Positions 50,387 to 59,860 of a stretch of DNA of 64,000 bases are shown in pieces. The position numbers were made by a program, and so were the translations under genes. The stretch is taken from the NCBI GenBank assembly GCA_027486795.1, contig JAIXOI010000049.1:62001-126000 (forward strand). The letters are read 5' to 3'. The stretch comes from Sphingobacteriales bacterium (GTDB lineage Bacteria > Bacteroidota > Bacteroidia > Chitinophagales > CAIOSU01). The notes beneath the pieces were generated by a model. It was not told the origin of the DNA, did no database searches, and saw only the letters and a list, made by a program, of their open reading frames with translations. How positions within the stretch are numbered: position 1 is the first letter of the stretch; each line of letters opens with the position of its first letter.

Positions 50387-52663
50387 CTTTCCAGCAGCCA
50401 AAGCAGCTTCTTCTTTGATTTTGTTCAAAGCGCTACCGGCTTTAAACCACTCAATTTGCTGCTCGTTGTAAGTGTGGTTTACGGTGATGCTCTCGCTGCT
50501 GCCGTCTTTATGGTTTAGTACCAACGTAAGTGGCACACCAGGCGCGAAAGTAGTAAGACCCACGATGTCGATGCTGTCGTCCTCTTGGATTTTATCGTAG
50601 TCGGCTGGGTTGGCAAAGGTCAAGCCCAACATACCTTGCTTCTTCAAGTTGGTTTCGTGTATGCGGGCAAACGAGCGCACCAATACGGCACGTACGGCCA
50701 AGTGGCGCGGCTGCATGGCTGCATGCTCGCGGCTACTACCTTCGCCGTAGTTCTCGTCGCCCACAACTATGCTACCAATGCCAGCAGCTTTGTAAGCACG
50801 GGCGGCGGTAGGTACCTCTACATACTCACCGGTCAATTGGTTTTTCACTGCGTTCACCTTCTCGTTAAAGAAGTTGGTAGCACCGGTTAGGGTGTTGTTG
50901 GCAATGTTATCCAAGTGGCCACGGAAACGCAACCATGGACCAGCCATCGAAATGTGGTCGGTAGTACATTTGCCTTTAGCTTTAATCAAAAGCTTCAAGC
51001 CTTTAATGTCGGTACCTTCCCAAGGTTTAAAGCCTTCCAATAGTTGCAAGCGCTCAGATGTTGGGTCAACTATAATCTGCACGGTTGAGCCGTCGGCAGC
51101 CGGGGCTTGGTAGCCTGGGTCCTCAGCGTCAAAGCCTTTTGGCGGTAATTCCAAGCCAGTTGGCTCGTCCAATTTCACAGCCACGCCATCACGGTTAATG
51201 AGGGTATCGGTAATTGGGTTAAAGGTCAAATCGCCTGCAATGGCAAATGCGGTAACAATTTCAGGCGAAGCCACAAAAGAGTGGGTATTCGGGTTGCCAT
51301 CGTTACGTTTCGCAAAGTTACGGTTGAACGAAGTGATGATAGAGTTTTTACGGTTCGGGTCGTTAGTGTGGCGGCTCCATTGGCCAATGCACGGGCCGCA
51401 AGCGTTTGCCATTACTACGCCACCAATTTTCTCGAAAGTATCCAAAAATCCGTCGCGCTCTACGGTGTAGCGTACTACTTCTGAGCCCGGGGTAATGGTA
51501 TATTCTGCCTTTACTTTCAGGTTTTTATCGATTGCCTGTTTCGCCAAAGAAGCGGCACGGCTAATGTCTTCGTAAGAAGAATTGGTGCAGCTACCAATCA
51601 AACCAACTTCCAATTCTTGCGGATAGTTGTTGTCGCGCACGGCTTGTGCAAATTTCGACAAAGGCCAAGCCAAATCCGGGGTGAAAGGGCCGTTAATGTG
51701 CGGCTCTAGCTCGGTAAGGTTGATTTCGATAACTTGATCGAAATAAGCCTCAGGGTTAGCGTATACTTCAGCGTCGGCAATCAAATGCTCGCGAACGGCA
51801 TCAGCAGCAGCAGCCACATCGGCACGGTCGGTAGAAATCAAATAACGTTTCATGCTATCGTCGTATCCGAAGATAGAGGTGGTAGCGCCAATTTCGGCAC
51901 CCATGTTACAGATGGTACCTTTGCCTGTGCAGCTAAAGGTTTCGGCACCTGGGCCAAAATATTCAACAATAGCACCAGTACCGCCTTTTACGGTAAGGAT
52001 GCCAGCAACTTTAAGTATCACGTCTTTAGCCGAAGTCCAACCGCTCATTTTGCCGGTTAGTTTCACACCAATTAATTTAGGGAATTTCAGCTCCCAAGCC
52101 ATGCCGGCCATTACGTCAACCGCATCGGCACCACCTACGCCAATGGCTACCATACCCAAACCACCCGCGTTAACGGTGTGGCTATCGGTACCAATCATCA
52201 TACCACCGGGGAAAGCATAGTTTTCCAAGATAACTTGGTGAATGATACCAGCACCTGGTTTCCAGAAACCGATACCATATTTATTCGAAACCGAACCCAA
52301 GAAGTTAAACACCTCTTTGTTCACTTCCAACGAAGTAGTTAAATCTTTGGCAGCACCATCCTTGGCCAAAATCAGGTGGTCGCAGTGCACAGTAGAAGGC
52401 ACGGCAGCTTGTGGCTTGCCAGCTTGCATAAATTGCAACAGGGCCATTTGGGCAGTGGCGTCTTGCATAGCAACGCGGTCGGGGGCAAAATCAACGTACG
52501 ATTTGCCGCGCTGGAAGTTCTCGGCTTCTTGCGAAGCATACAAGTGAGCGTAAAGAATTTTTTCGGTAAGGGTAAGTGGACGACCTACTACCTCACGGGC
52601 TTTAGCTACGCGGGCAGGCAATGCATCGTACACCTTTTGGATCATTTTAAAATCAAATGCCAT
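50384..52663 (-). CDS. acnA: aconitate hydratase
   Basis: A 759-residue Fe-S hydro-lyase of the TCA cycle, converting citrate to isocitrate. Cluster cysteines are in [10 protein letters not shown] near 365 and [11 protein letters not shown] near 425-435. Other conserved parts are [39 protein letters not shown], and the C-terminal swivelling domain with [19 protein letters not shown]. The sequence is of the mitochondrial-type aconitase subgroup, commonly labelled acnA or simply aconitate hydratase in Bacteroidota. It is monocistronic, with a -7 box upstream and a strong terminator. Confidence 0.95.
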   Translation of the reverse strand: MAFDFKMIQKVYDALPARVAKAREVVGRPLTLTEKILYAHLYASQEAENFQRGKSYVDFAPDRVAMQDATAQMALLQFMQAGKPQAAVPSTVHCDHLILAKDGAAKDLTTSLEVNKEVFNFLGSVSNKYGIGFWKPGAGIIHQVILENYAFPGGMMIGTDSHTVNAGGLGMVAIGVGGADAVDVMAGMAWELKFPKLIGVKLTGKMSGWTSAKDVILKVAGILTVKGGTGAIVEYFGPGAETFSCTGKGTICNMGAEIGATTSIFGYDDSMKRYLISTDRADVAAAADAVREHLIADAEVYANPEAYFDQVIEINLTELEPHINGPFTPDLAWPLSKFAQAVRDNNYPQELEVGLIGSCTNSSYEDISRAASLAKQAIDKNLKVKAEYTITPGSEVVRYTVERDGFLDTFEKIGGVVMANACGPCIGQWSRHTNDPNRKNSIITSFNRNFAKRNDGNPNTHSFVASPEIVTAFAIAGDLTFNPITDTLINRDGVAVKLDEPTGLELPPKGFDAEDPGYQAPAADGSTVQIIVDPTSERLQLLEGFKPWEGTDIKGLKLLIKAKGKCTTDHISMAGPWLRFRGHLDNIANNTLTGATNFFNEKVNAVKNQLTGEYVEVPTAARAYKAAGIGSIVVGDENYGEGSSREHAAMQPRHLAVRAVLVRSFARIHETNLKKQGMLGLTFANPADYDKIQEDDSIDIVGLTTFAPGVPLTLVLNHKDGSSESITVNHTYNEQQIEWFKAGSALNKIKEEAALAAGK

Positions 52664-52706
52664 GATAATATGGGTTTACAAGTGGTGCTTGAAAGTTTTC
52701 ACGGTG

Positions 52707-52714
52707 CAAAATTA
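52707..52714 (-). promoter_or_regulatory. -7 box of the acnA promoter
   Basis: On the minus strand TAATTTTG, an exact TAnnTTTG match, 43 bases upstream of the acnA ATG. The expected -33 TTG is not clear. Confidence 0.5.
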
Positions 52715-52820
52715 CTAATAATTACGTGTAACTTCATGCACTATTATGTATACTTTGTCCACCTTTTCCAATAGTTACAGCTCAGTTATAGTTCTGTAGC
52801 GGTAGATATTATAGTTAGCA

Positions 52821-54038
52821 ATGAACCTTTGGCACAATATACTTTTGGCTTGGCGCAATATCAGGGGCAATATGCTCCGGTTTGTGCTCACGTTTATGAT
52901 TATTGCAATTGGCCTGTCAGCTATTGTGGGTATTCTTACCGCGGTAGATAGCATGAAGTTTTATTTGGTAAACAACCTCTCGCGGGTGGGCGGTACCAGT
53001 TTCACTATCCGAAGCAAGAAAAAGCAAGATGAGGGCGAAAAACCTTCGCCACAGGTAATGTACAAAGAAGCGGCAGGCTTTAAGGAACTGTTTATTATGG
53101 AGGATGTAAAAGTATCCATATCAACCAACGCTAGCCAAGCCGCTACTGCCAAATATCGGTACGAAAAAACCAACCCTAACGTGAGCGTAATGGGTATTGA
53201 CGAAAACTATATTGATATATCAGGCTATGAGTTTCAGTTGGGCCGAAACTTCTCGATACAAGAAATACAGAGCGGCAATAATATAGCCATAATTGGTGCT
53301 GAAATAGCCAACAAACTCTTTGCTAAGCCCGATTCTGCCATTAATGCTATTATATCGGTCGGCACATTCCGCTATCAGGTTATTGGGGTGCTAGAGGCCA
53401 AGGGCAATAGCATAATGAGCAACGACAACCTGATACTGATAAGCGAACTAAACGCTCGCCGAAACTTCAACCGCGACAACCGGCCCTACGTAGTAACGGT
53501 AGCCATGGACGACCCGGAAAGGATGGATGCCGTAATGGACGAAGCGACAGGCGTATTTAGAACAGTGCGGCACTTGCACCCGCTTGAGGACGATAATTTT
53601 GAAATGAACCGCAGCGATAGGATTGCCCAAAGTATCATCGAAAATACTCAGTACATTCAAATGGCTGCCTACCTTATTGGGTTTATTACTTTCTTCGGTT
53701 CGGGCATTGCGTTGATGAATATAATGCTGGTTTCGGTAAGCGAGCGCACGCGTGAGATTGGCATACACAAAGCCATTGGCGCTCGCAGTGGCCATATTGT
53801 TACCCAGTTTTTGGTAGAGACCTTGGTCATTTGCCAAACGGGTGGGGTAGTGGGTATTATGTTGGGCATCATGTTTGGCAATATACTGTCTGTGGTGTTG
53901 GATGTGGGCTTTATTATGCCTTGGCAATGGATAGGCGGCGGGTTCTTCTTTTGCCTGTTAATAGGCCTGGCAGCGGGCATTTACCCTGCAATCAAAGCCA
54001 GTAGGTTGGATCCAATTGAGGCATTGAGATATGAGTAG
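52821..54038 (+). CDS. ABC transporter permease of the MacB/FtsX type
   Basis: A 405-residue inner-membrane permease. The first transmembrane helix (about 20-40) is followed by a large periplasmic MacB-type core domain (about 45-270). Three C-terminal helices form the FtsX domain (about 280-300, 330-355 and 370-390), with the conserved [20 protein letters not shown] motif that contacts the ATPase. The C-terminus [16 protein letters not shown] is also typical. No ATP-binding subunit or membrane-fusion protein gene is adjacent, so its partner is encoded elsewhere. Substrate unknown; relatives export peptides, lipids or lipoproteins or act in mechanotransmission. Confidence 0.92.
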   Translation: MNLWHNILLAWRNIRGNMLRFVLTFMIIAIGLSAIVGILTAVDSMKFYLVNNLSRVGGTSFTIRSKKKQDEGEKPSPQVMYKEAAGFKELFIMEDVKVSISTNASQAATAKYRYEKTNPNVSVMGIDENYIDISGYEFQLGRNFSIQEIQSGNNIAIIGAEIANKLFAKPDSAINAIISVGTFRYQVIGVLEAKGNSIMSNDNLILISELNARRNFNRDNRPYVVTVAMDDPERMDAVMDEATGVFRTVRHLHPLEDDNFEMNRSDRIAQSIIENTQYIQMAAYLIGFITFFGSGIALMNIMLVSVSERTREIGIHKAIGARSGHIVTQFLVETLVICQTGGVVGIMLGIMFGNILSVVLDVGFIMPWQWIGGGFFFCLLIGLAAGIYPAIKASRLDPIEALRYE

Positions 54039-54125
54039 TTAATTTGAAAATTTGAAAATGTGCCAATTTGAAAATGGCTTCATCCTCATTTTCAAATTTC
54101 CAAATTGTATCATTTTCAAATTGGT
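54036..54125. repeat. stop-codon-adjacent AT-rich palindrome between convergent genes
   Basis: Begins at the permease stop: TAGTTAATTTGAAAATTTGA then AAATGTGCCAATTTGAAAATG (54036-54076). The opposite arm CATTTTCAAATTTCCAAATT then GTATCATTTTCAAATTGG is at 54087-54124. It reaches the ligA stop codon at 54125, so it fills the whole convergent gap and could fold into a long hairpin in either transcript. Related words follow priA and the M28 gene. Confidence 0.75.
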
Positions 54126-56233
54126 TACCCTATCATTTCCAAAAACGTATCCTCATCAATTACCTGAATGCTCGGTATGCTTTGGGCTTTGGTGAGCTTG
54201 CTACCTGCGCCTGGGCCAGCTACCAAGTAATCTAAGTTTTTGCTTACGCCGCTAATGAGTTTGCCGCCGTTTTGTTCAACCAAGGCCTGAGCTTCGTCTC
54301 TGGTAAATTTGGTAAGCGTGCCCGTGAATAAGAAACTCTTGCCATCCAGTTTATTGTTGGCAGGTACTACTTCTTCCAGCTGGGTTTCAATGTTCACGCC
54401 CAGTTCTTTCAGCTTTTTAAGCAACTCAATATTGGCATCGGTATGAAAGAACTCGTAAACGCTCTCCGCAACCTTCGGGCCCACTTCGTCTACCTCCATC
54501 AATTGCTCCTGTGTCCAGTTTTCGAAATCGAGGGCAGAGCCTACTTTTTTGGCTAACACTTTAGCTGTGGTAGCACCAATATGCCTAATGCCAAGGGCTG
54601 TTATCAAGCGCCAAAGCGGGTGGTTTTTGCTGGCTTCAATACCTACTTTTAGGTTTGCTACACTCTTTGCTTTCCAACCTTCTAGAGCAAGTATGCGGTC
54701 ATAGTCCAATTGGTAGATGTCCTCCAATTGATTGATGATACCTTCTGCCATAAAACGTTTCACAATGTCTTTGCCGAGTCCGTCAATGTCCATAGCACCT
54801 TTGCTCACAAAGTGTATTACACGCTCTTCTTGCTGCACGGGGCACTCAATATTCACGCAGCGCCATATGGCTTCACCTTCGGGCTTCACTAAGGTTGAGT
54901 TGCACGAAGGGCATTCACGCGGGAAATCAATAGCCGTTTCCGCGCCAGTTCGGGCGGTAGTTACTACCCCAGCAATATAGGGTATTACATCGCCAGCGCG
55001 CTCAACCACTACCGTATCGCCAATTTTGATGTCTTTCTCCAGTATAAAATCTTCGTTGTGCAACGATATGGAGCTAATGGTAACTCCTGCCAGCGGCACT
55101 GGCGTTATCTTAGCCACTGGCGTAACGGCACCAGTACGGCCTACCTGAAACTCCACGCGCTCCAATATACTTTGCGCTTGGCGAGCCTTAAATTTAAAGG
55201 CTATGGCCCAACGGGGGTGGTGCGCGGTGCTGCCGGTTTCTTGTTGTTTCTGGTAATCATTCAACTTTATTACCATGCCATCAATCTCAATAGGGTAGGC
55301 ATTCCGTTTTTCTTCCCAATTGCCTACGTGGGCAACTACTTGGGGTATAGTAGGGTATAGGCCAATCTCCTTCACTGGGGCATTAAAGCCCAGCTTATGA
55401 AGTGTTTCGATGCTTTCGAAATGGGTTTTCAACCCTCTGCCTAAAACATTGTTACCATCCTTGTCAATGGCGTAGCCTATTTGGTATATCACCGCTTCTA
55501 ACCCGCGCCTAGCTACTTCGGCACTATCTTTTAAGCGCAATGCACCCGATGCGGTGTTACGCGAATTTTGGAAAGTCTTTAATCCTTGCTCGCGACGTTT
55601 TTCGTTCATTTCGGCAAATACTTCATTGCGTATAACTACCTCACCTCGCACTTCGGCCTTTACAATACCGTATTTAGAAAACTCCGCCCTCAACGGAATA
55701 GATTTGATTACTTTGGCATTGTTAGTTATGTCCTCACCCATCACGCCATCGCCACGGGTTGCGGCGCGCACCATTAGGTCGTTCTCATAAACTATCGCTA
55801 TGCTGGAGCCATCAAACTTAGGTTCCACGCAATATTCTATTCCCTCGTTGCCTACCAACTTGCGCAATCGGTTGTCAAACTCAGTTAGGTCTTCCTCATT
55901 ATAGCTGTTGTCCAACGATAGCATGGGTAAGTTGTGCTCAACAGCTACAAACTCTTCTGTCAATCCTTGTGCCACTCGCTGCGTTGGCGATTCAGGGGTT
56001 TGTAAGGCAGGGTAGTTGGCTTCTATTTGCTTTAGGCGCTTAAACAGTTGGTCGTAATCAAAATCCGACACTACTGCTTCCGATTGCACATAGTATCTCC
56101 AGTCGTGGTACTTTATCGCATCGCGCAGGTCACTTACTTCTTTATCGGCAGCCTCTTGGTTCTGGGCTATTGGGCTTGCCAATAGCCTATGGCTTAGGTC
56201 AAGGTATTCACGTTCTTGCGCTGCGGTGTACAT
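54125..56233 (-). CDS. ligA: NAD-dependent DNA ligase
   Basis: A 702-residue essential ligase that seals nicks using NAD. Domain Ia (HDWRYYVQSEAVVSDFDYD, near 43-61) binds NMN. The adenylated lysine is Lys139 in EPKFDGSS. An OB domain and a four-cysteine zinc finger (CPSCNSTL ... CVNIECP) follow. Helix-hairpin-helix repeats (about 500-600) lead to a C-terminal BRCT domain (about 622-700; GKSFLFTGTL, VSKNLDYLVAGPGAGSK). All motifs are intact and the length is normal for the phylum. It has its own promoter. Confidence 0.97.
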   Translation of the reverse strand: MYTAAQEREYLDLSHRLLASPIAQNQEAADKEVSDLRDAIKYHDWRYYVQSEAVVSDFDYDQLFKRLKQIEANYPALQTPESPTQRVAQGLTEEFVAVEHNLPMLSLDNSYNEEDLTEFDNRLRKLVGNEGIEYCVEPKFDGSSIAIVYENDLMVRAATRGDGVMGEDITNNAKVIKSIPLRAEFSKYGIVKAEVRGEVVIRNEVFAEMNEKRREQGLKTFQNSRNTASGALRLKDSAEVARRGLEAVIYQIGYAIDKDGNNVLGRGLKTHFESIETLHKLGFNAPVKEIGLYPTIPQVVAHVGNWEEKRNAYPIEIDGMVIKLNDYQKQQETGSTAHHPRWAIAFKFKARQAQSILERVEFQVGRTGAVTPVAKITPVPLAGVTISSISLHNEDFILEKDIKIGDTVVVERAGDVIPYIAGVVTTARTGAETAIDFPRECPSCNSTLVKPEGEAIWRCVNIECPVQQEERVIHFVSKGAMDIDGLGKDIVKRFMAEGIINQLEDIYQLDYDRILALEGWKAKSVANLKVGIEASKNHPLWRLITALGIRHIGATTAKVLAKKVGSALDFENWTQEQLMEVDEVGPKVAESVYEFFHTDANIELLKKLKELGVNIETQLEEVVPANNKLDGKSFLFTGTLTKFTRDEAQALVEQNGGKLISGVSKNLDYLVAGPGAGSKLTKAQSIPSIQVIDEDTFLEMIG

Positions 56234-56257
56234 TTGTTTCGATTATGTGCCTATTTG

Positions 56258-56290
56258 CAAATGTACCAATGTGCTGACAATAATGTGCAA
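56258..56290 (-). promoter_or_regulatory. promoter of ligA
   Basis: On the minus strand TTG (56290-56288), a 22-base spacer and TACATTTG (56265-56258), a consensus Bacteroidota promoter 25 bases upstream of the ATG at 56233. Confidence 0.6.
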
Positions 56291-56337
56291 CAACTGCTGT
56301 ACAAAGTGCCCAGGTATTTTCCTTAAAATGGTGCAAT

Positions 56338-56364
56338 AAAAAAGGGGCACCAACTGGCACCCCT
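56338..56364 (-). terminator. terminator of the Omp28-like T9SS protein gene
   Basis: Stem AGGGGcaCCA / TGGcaCCCCT (56343-56352 and 56355-56364) with a two-base internal mismatch, flanked by A6 on the left and TATTTTT on the right. It could act in both directions but is positioned 27 bases past the stop of the minus-strand gene. Confidence 0.7.
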
Positions 56365-56390
56365 ATTTTTGTATTATCTATCGTACTGGA

Positions 56391-58778
56391 TTAGCGGTTA
56401 AGCACCAAACGACGAACGCCTGAAATGCCATCGGCAGTTACTTTTACAATGTATACGCCATTGGCTTGATTGGTTAAATCAACCACTTCGCGAACTTGGG
56501 CCGAACCACTCAATGTAGTTTCGCTTACCAAAGCACCAATGGTATTAAATACTTGTATGCTAACGTTGGTATTGTTTGCCAAGTCGGCTTCAACAGTTAC
56601 AGTTCCGCTGGTTGGGTTCGGGTAAACGTCAAAGCTAATGTTGTCAGCTACATTGTTTATACCAACTGCGTTACCTACCCTAAGGTTCTGAACGGTTGAG
56701 CAACCATTGTTGTCAATTACGGTTATTTCGTAAACACCAGATGCTAGGCCAGTAACTGAAGTAGATGTTGAGCCATTGCTCCAACCAATGGTGTAAGGTG
56801 GCCTTCCACCAGAAATATTTAAGGTAACATTGCTAGTGCCGCCGGTGCTTACTACATTCGGGTTCAACATTAGCGGTCCGTATATGGTAATAGACTCAGT
56901 AACGCTTACGCCAGCGTTGTTTTCCATGGTCACGGTGTAAGTGCCAGGAGCCAGGCTGAATACCACTGAACCGGTTTGCCCGTTGCTCCAAGTAAAGGTA
57001 CAATCAGTGCAACCTACAGGTGTTACGAATATCTCTCCTTCTTTACCACCTCCGCAAACACTGTGAGTAATAGATGTAATGTCTATTGCCGCTGCATCCT
57101 GTACAACATTTGTAACAGTTTCGTTGGCGCTATTCAAATCAAATTTCAAAGCATTCAAAATCTCACGATTGCTTAACGAAGCGGCATACTCTTGTACCAC
57201 TGCTACCAAGTGCATGCGATTGGTATTCCAACCAGCAGGTAACGTGTAAGTAAAGGTATTGCTATAGGGAGTAAGAGCAACAATGCTATTTGGTATTACA
57301 CCAGCTTGACCCCAAGCTCCACCCATAAAGTGGCGAGCAACATCTCGGTGTGCAAAGCCTATGATTGGATTTCCAGCTTGGTAGTAAGGGTGACCAGCTG
57401 AACCATTGTAAGCATTAACTTGGTTATACCCCGAGCCAGTGCCAGTTACGCTGTCTTCTATTATGAAAACATTAAAACGGTAGTCTCCAGTTAGGTTCGT
57501 CAAAAATTCGGCGGTTACATTAACCGTCAATTCGCGAGTGCTTGGAACGTATGTATTATCGGCACTGATTGATACAATTGAGGGAGTAGACAACCGTTGT
57601 TGCGCATATTGATTCCAAGCGCTCCTGCTAGATGCAAGATTAGCTTCAGTAGGAAAAAACACCCTATCAACTGTTCCTGATGGAAAACTGCCACCAGTTA
57701 CTGCAGTACCAACAGTATTTCCATCTGGAAAATCCATCGCATCATCATTGTGAACACCCACGCCAATTACATGGTCATTGGCATCAAGAATACCCTCTAA
57801 TACTACCGTACCATCAGGACAGAACTGACACCAAGCTCCTGTATGGTCTTCTACTACCACAAACTTATCGGCAGTGCCAAGCGTAACGTTTACGGTAGCA
57901 GATCCATTATTGTTTGCAGATAAATCAGTTTGTCCATTCGGGAAGCTCAATGAAACACTAAGCGTGTATTCACCGCCAGTAAGGCTAATAAGTGAATTGT
58001 TGTGCGTAACAGATTTGGTAGCACCTGGTGCCAAAGACAAACCATTTACGATTTCAGTTTTTGTTGTTGCACCGCCATCTGCAGTCCAGCTGAAAGTAAA
58101 AGAATTTAAGGTGGCTGTACCATAGTTTTTTACCGTAATAGATACTGGTATCGAACCAACGGTTGACGAGGCAGGAACATCTACTGATACCAATTGCACA
58201 TCATTGGGTGTTGGTTGAAATACTTTAACGTCATCAACTGCTACGCCATCGGCCCATTCGCCTCCATCATTGTGCACAAATGCAATTTTAACGTTGCTTT
58301 GGTTTAAGTATCCGTTTAGGTCAATTGACAAATCTTGCCATGCTGACACACCCGAAATGGTGCTCAATACCGACCAAGTAGAACCGCCATCAATGCTTAT
58401 TTCTACCGTTGCAATTGAGCCATAGGCACCTGTGTAGTAAGTAGAAAAGGTTAGCCTACCAGAAGTCATGGTGGTGAGGTTAAGCGCAGGGGTAATAAGC
58501 ATATCCCTATCAGCTACGTTTTGGGTGGTAGCTTGGTTGTCGTACTTATCATCGTTGCTCGCCGCAAACTTGGTGTGTTCCGGAAACGACATAAAATTGC
58601 TACTTAATGAAGTGTAGGTGCCAAACTCCCAACCTCTAGATGGCGTGCTTTGCTGGCGCAGCCAACCCGATGGCAGTGAACCAGACTCGAAATTTTGATC
58701 GAGCAGTACTACTTGCGAAAAAACGGTAGTGCTTATGAGCATTGATAATAAACTCGTGAGGAGGTAAATACTTTTCAT
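56391..58778 (-). CDS. secreted Omp28-related protein with T9SS type A sorting domain
   Basis: A 795-residue exported protein. Signal peptide to about residue 21 (TTVFSQ), then a choice-of-anchor/MAM-like jelly-roll domain (about 22-190; NFESGSLPSGWL, TFSTYYTG) and a CARDB-like adhesion unit (about 195-295). An Omp28-type domain (about 300-560) follows, with VEDHTGAWCQFCPDGTVV. Its CxxC lies in a thioredoxin-like context, and GVGVHNDDAMDF also belongs to it. Two SprB-like repeats (about 570-700; GGRPPYTIGWSNGS) and a type A sorting domain (FDVYPNPTSGTVTVEA to RRLVLNR) end the protein. Surface or secreted; the CxxC domain suggests redox or metal binding, function unproven. Confidence 0.9.
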   Translation of the reverse strand: MKSIYLLTSLLSMLISTTVFSQVVLLDQNFESGSLPSGWLRQQSTPSRGWEFGTYTSLSSNFMSFPEHTKFAASNDDKYDNQATTQNVADRDMLITPALNLTTMTSGRLTFSTYYTGAYGSIATVEISIDGGSTWSVLSTISGVSAWQDLSIDLNGYLNQSNVKIAFVHNDGGEWADGVAVDDVKVFQPTPNDVQLVSVDVPASSTVGSIPVSITVKNYGTATLNSFTFSWTADGGATTKTEIVNGLSLAPGATKSVTHNNSLISLTGGEYTLSVSLSFPNGQTDLSANNNGSATVNVTLGTADKFVVVEDHTGAWCQFCPDGTVVLEGILDANDHVIGVGVHNDDAMDFPDGNTVGTAVTGGSFPSGTVDRVFFPTEANLASSRSAWNQYAQQRLSTPSIVSISADNTYVPSTRELTVNVTAEFLTNLTGDYRFNVFIIEDSVTGTGSGYNQVNAYNGSAGHPYYQAGNPIIGFAHRDVARHFMGGAWGQAGVIPNSIVALTPYSNTFTYTLPAGWNTNRMHLVAVVQEYAASLSNREILNALKFDLNSANETVTNVVQDAAAIDITSITHSVCGGGKEGEIFVTPVGCTDCTFTWSNGQTGSVVFSLAPGTYTVTMENNAGVSVTESITIYGPLMLNPNVVSTGGTSNVTLNISGGRPPYTIGWSNGSTSTSVTGLASGVYEITVIDNNGCSTVQNLRVGNAVGINNVADNISFDVYPNPTSGTVTVEADLANNTNVSIQVFNTIGALVSETTLSGSAQVREVVDLTNQANGVYIVKVTADGISGVRRLVLNR

Positions 58779-59010
58779 ATAGGATAATTAAGGGTTGTTT
58801 ATAAGTCCTTTACAATTGCTAATGCAATATACTCAAACTCTTAACTTTTTCTTAATCATGGCAATAATTTTTGACCATTTTTTGGGTAAAAACTTGTTTA
58901 TTGTATCGCTTGGTCTAAGTTGCCGTTAAGATGTGTTAAGTAATGGTGTAATTAACTTGCGAAATATGTATTTTTGAAGTACCTTAGTGTTATTGCAAAA
59001 ACTATTAGCG
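58779..59010. promoter_or_regulatory. divergent promoter region with a -7 box for the plus-strand T9SS gene
   Basis: The 232-base gap between two divergent T9SS protein genes is AT-rich. The plus-strand box TATTTTTG (58969-58976) matches TAnnTTTG and lies 34 bases before the ATG at 59011. An alternative GTG at 58987 lies too close to the box. No convincing box is visible for the minus-strand gene. Confidence 0.55.
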
Positions 59011-59730
59011 ATGAAAAAACTTTTAGCTGTATTAATTCTTACGCTCTGTATTAGCGCTGGTACTATCAGCGCTCAGTCTTTTACATTAAGCAGCGATTCG
59101 CTATATGGCACGGCCGATGCCAACCGGGCTGAGTTTGTATTGAACTTGAATATTGATAACGAACTAGCCAATAGGCCTTTGAGCTTAAAATGGAAACGCT
59201 ACGAGAATGTTTTTGCCAATGGCTGGTTAGGCAATCAAATTTGCGTGTATGGCTCTTGCTATTTCTACACCGTTGATACTGGAACGATAATTATATCTGC
59301 AGCCAGCAGGGAGGAGTTTTCAGCTCACTTTGGAAACAACAACCTACCCGGCTCTGGTGTGCAGAAGGTAGTGTTCTACGAAGAATCAGACAGTGCTGGC
59401 ACCGCCGAAACAGTTTATTTTGGTGCTACAATTACCCCTTACACTTCTATTGCTACACCCATGAGCAGTAGCAACAGTCCTTCTGATATTCAGATTTTCC
59501 CAAATCCTGCTAAAGAGTATGTTGTAGTAAAACGCCCAGATTTGTTGAACATTAGCCGCATTGAGGTTTACAATATGCTTGGCCTTAAAGTTATTTCGCA
59601 AGTTGCCGATCAAGACAATGTTAACAGCCGCATTGATTTGCTCGATTTGCAAAAAGGCGTTTACATGATTCGCATTTTCGACAAAAACAATAATGTTATC
59701 CTTACCAAATCGATATCTAAGGTAAGGTAG
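59011..59730 (+). CDS. small secreted protein with T9SS type A sorting domain
   Basis: A 239-residue exported protein: signal KKLLAVLILTLCISAGTISA (2-21), a compact beta-rich domain (about 24-140) with LSLKWKRYENVF and a cysteine pair in ICVYGSCYFY, a short serine-rich linker, and a sorting domain (IQIFPNPAKEYVVVK, VYNMLGLKVISQ, KGVYMIRIFDKN). No enzymatic motif. The N-terminal domain has the look of short T9SS cargo domains common in this phylum whose function is unknown. ATG at 59011 chosen for the signal peptide and promoter spacing. Confidence 0.86.
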   Translation: MKKLLAVLILTLCISAGTISAQSFTLSSDSLYGTADANRAEFVLNLNIDNELANRPLSLKWKRYENVFANGWLGNQICVYGSCYFYTVDTGTIIISAASREEFSAHFGNNNLPGSGVQKVVFYEESDSAGTAETVYFGATITPYTSIATPMSSSNSPSDIQIFPNPAKEYVVVKRPDLLNISRIEVYNMLGLKVISQVADQDNVNSRIDLLDLQKGVYMIRIFDKNNNVILTKSISKVR

Positions 59731-59775
59731 GCAAAAAATATTCTGGAGATAGTATGCTATCTTCCTCACTTACGA

Positions 59776-59806
59776 AAGGCCTCCATTTTGGTGGCCTTTT
59801 TTGTTT
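59776..59806 (+). terminator. terminator of the small T9SS protein gene
   Basis: Stem AAGGCCtCCA / TGGtGGCCTT (59776-59785 and 59789-59798) with one mismatch and a three-base loop, followed by a T-rich tract. It lies between the T9SS gene and the M28 peptidase gene, so the latter needs its own promoter. Confidence 0.82.
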
Positions 59807-59860
59807 AAAAGCGTTACTGGCGTTGTTTATTTTATCCCTTTAACAAAGCATTTCTTCATC

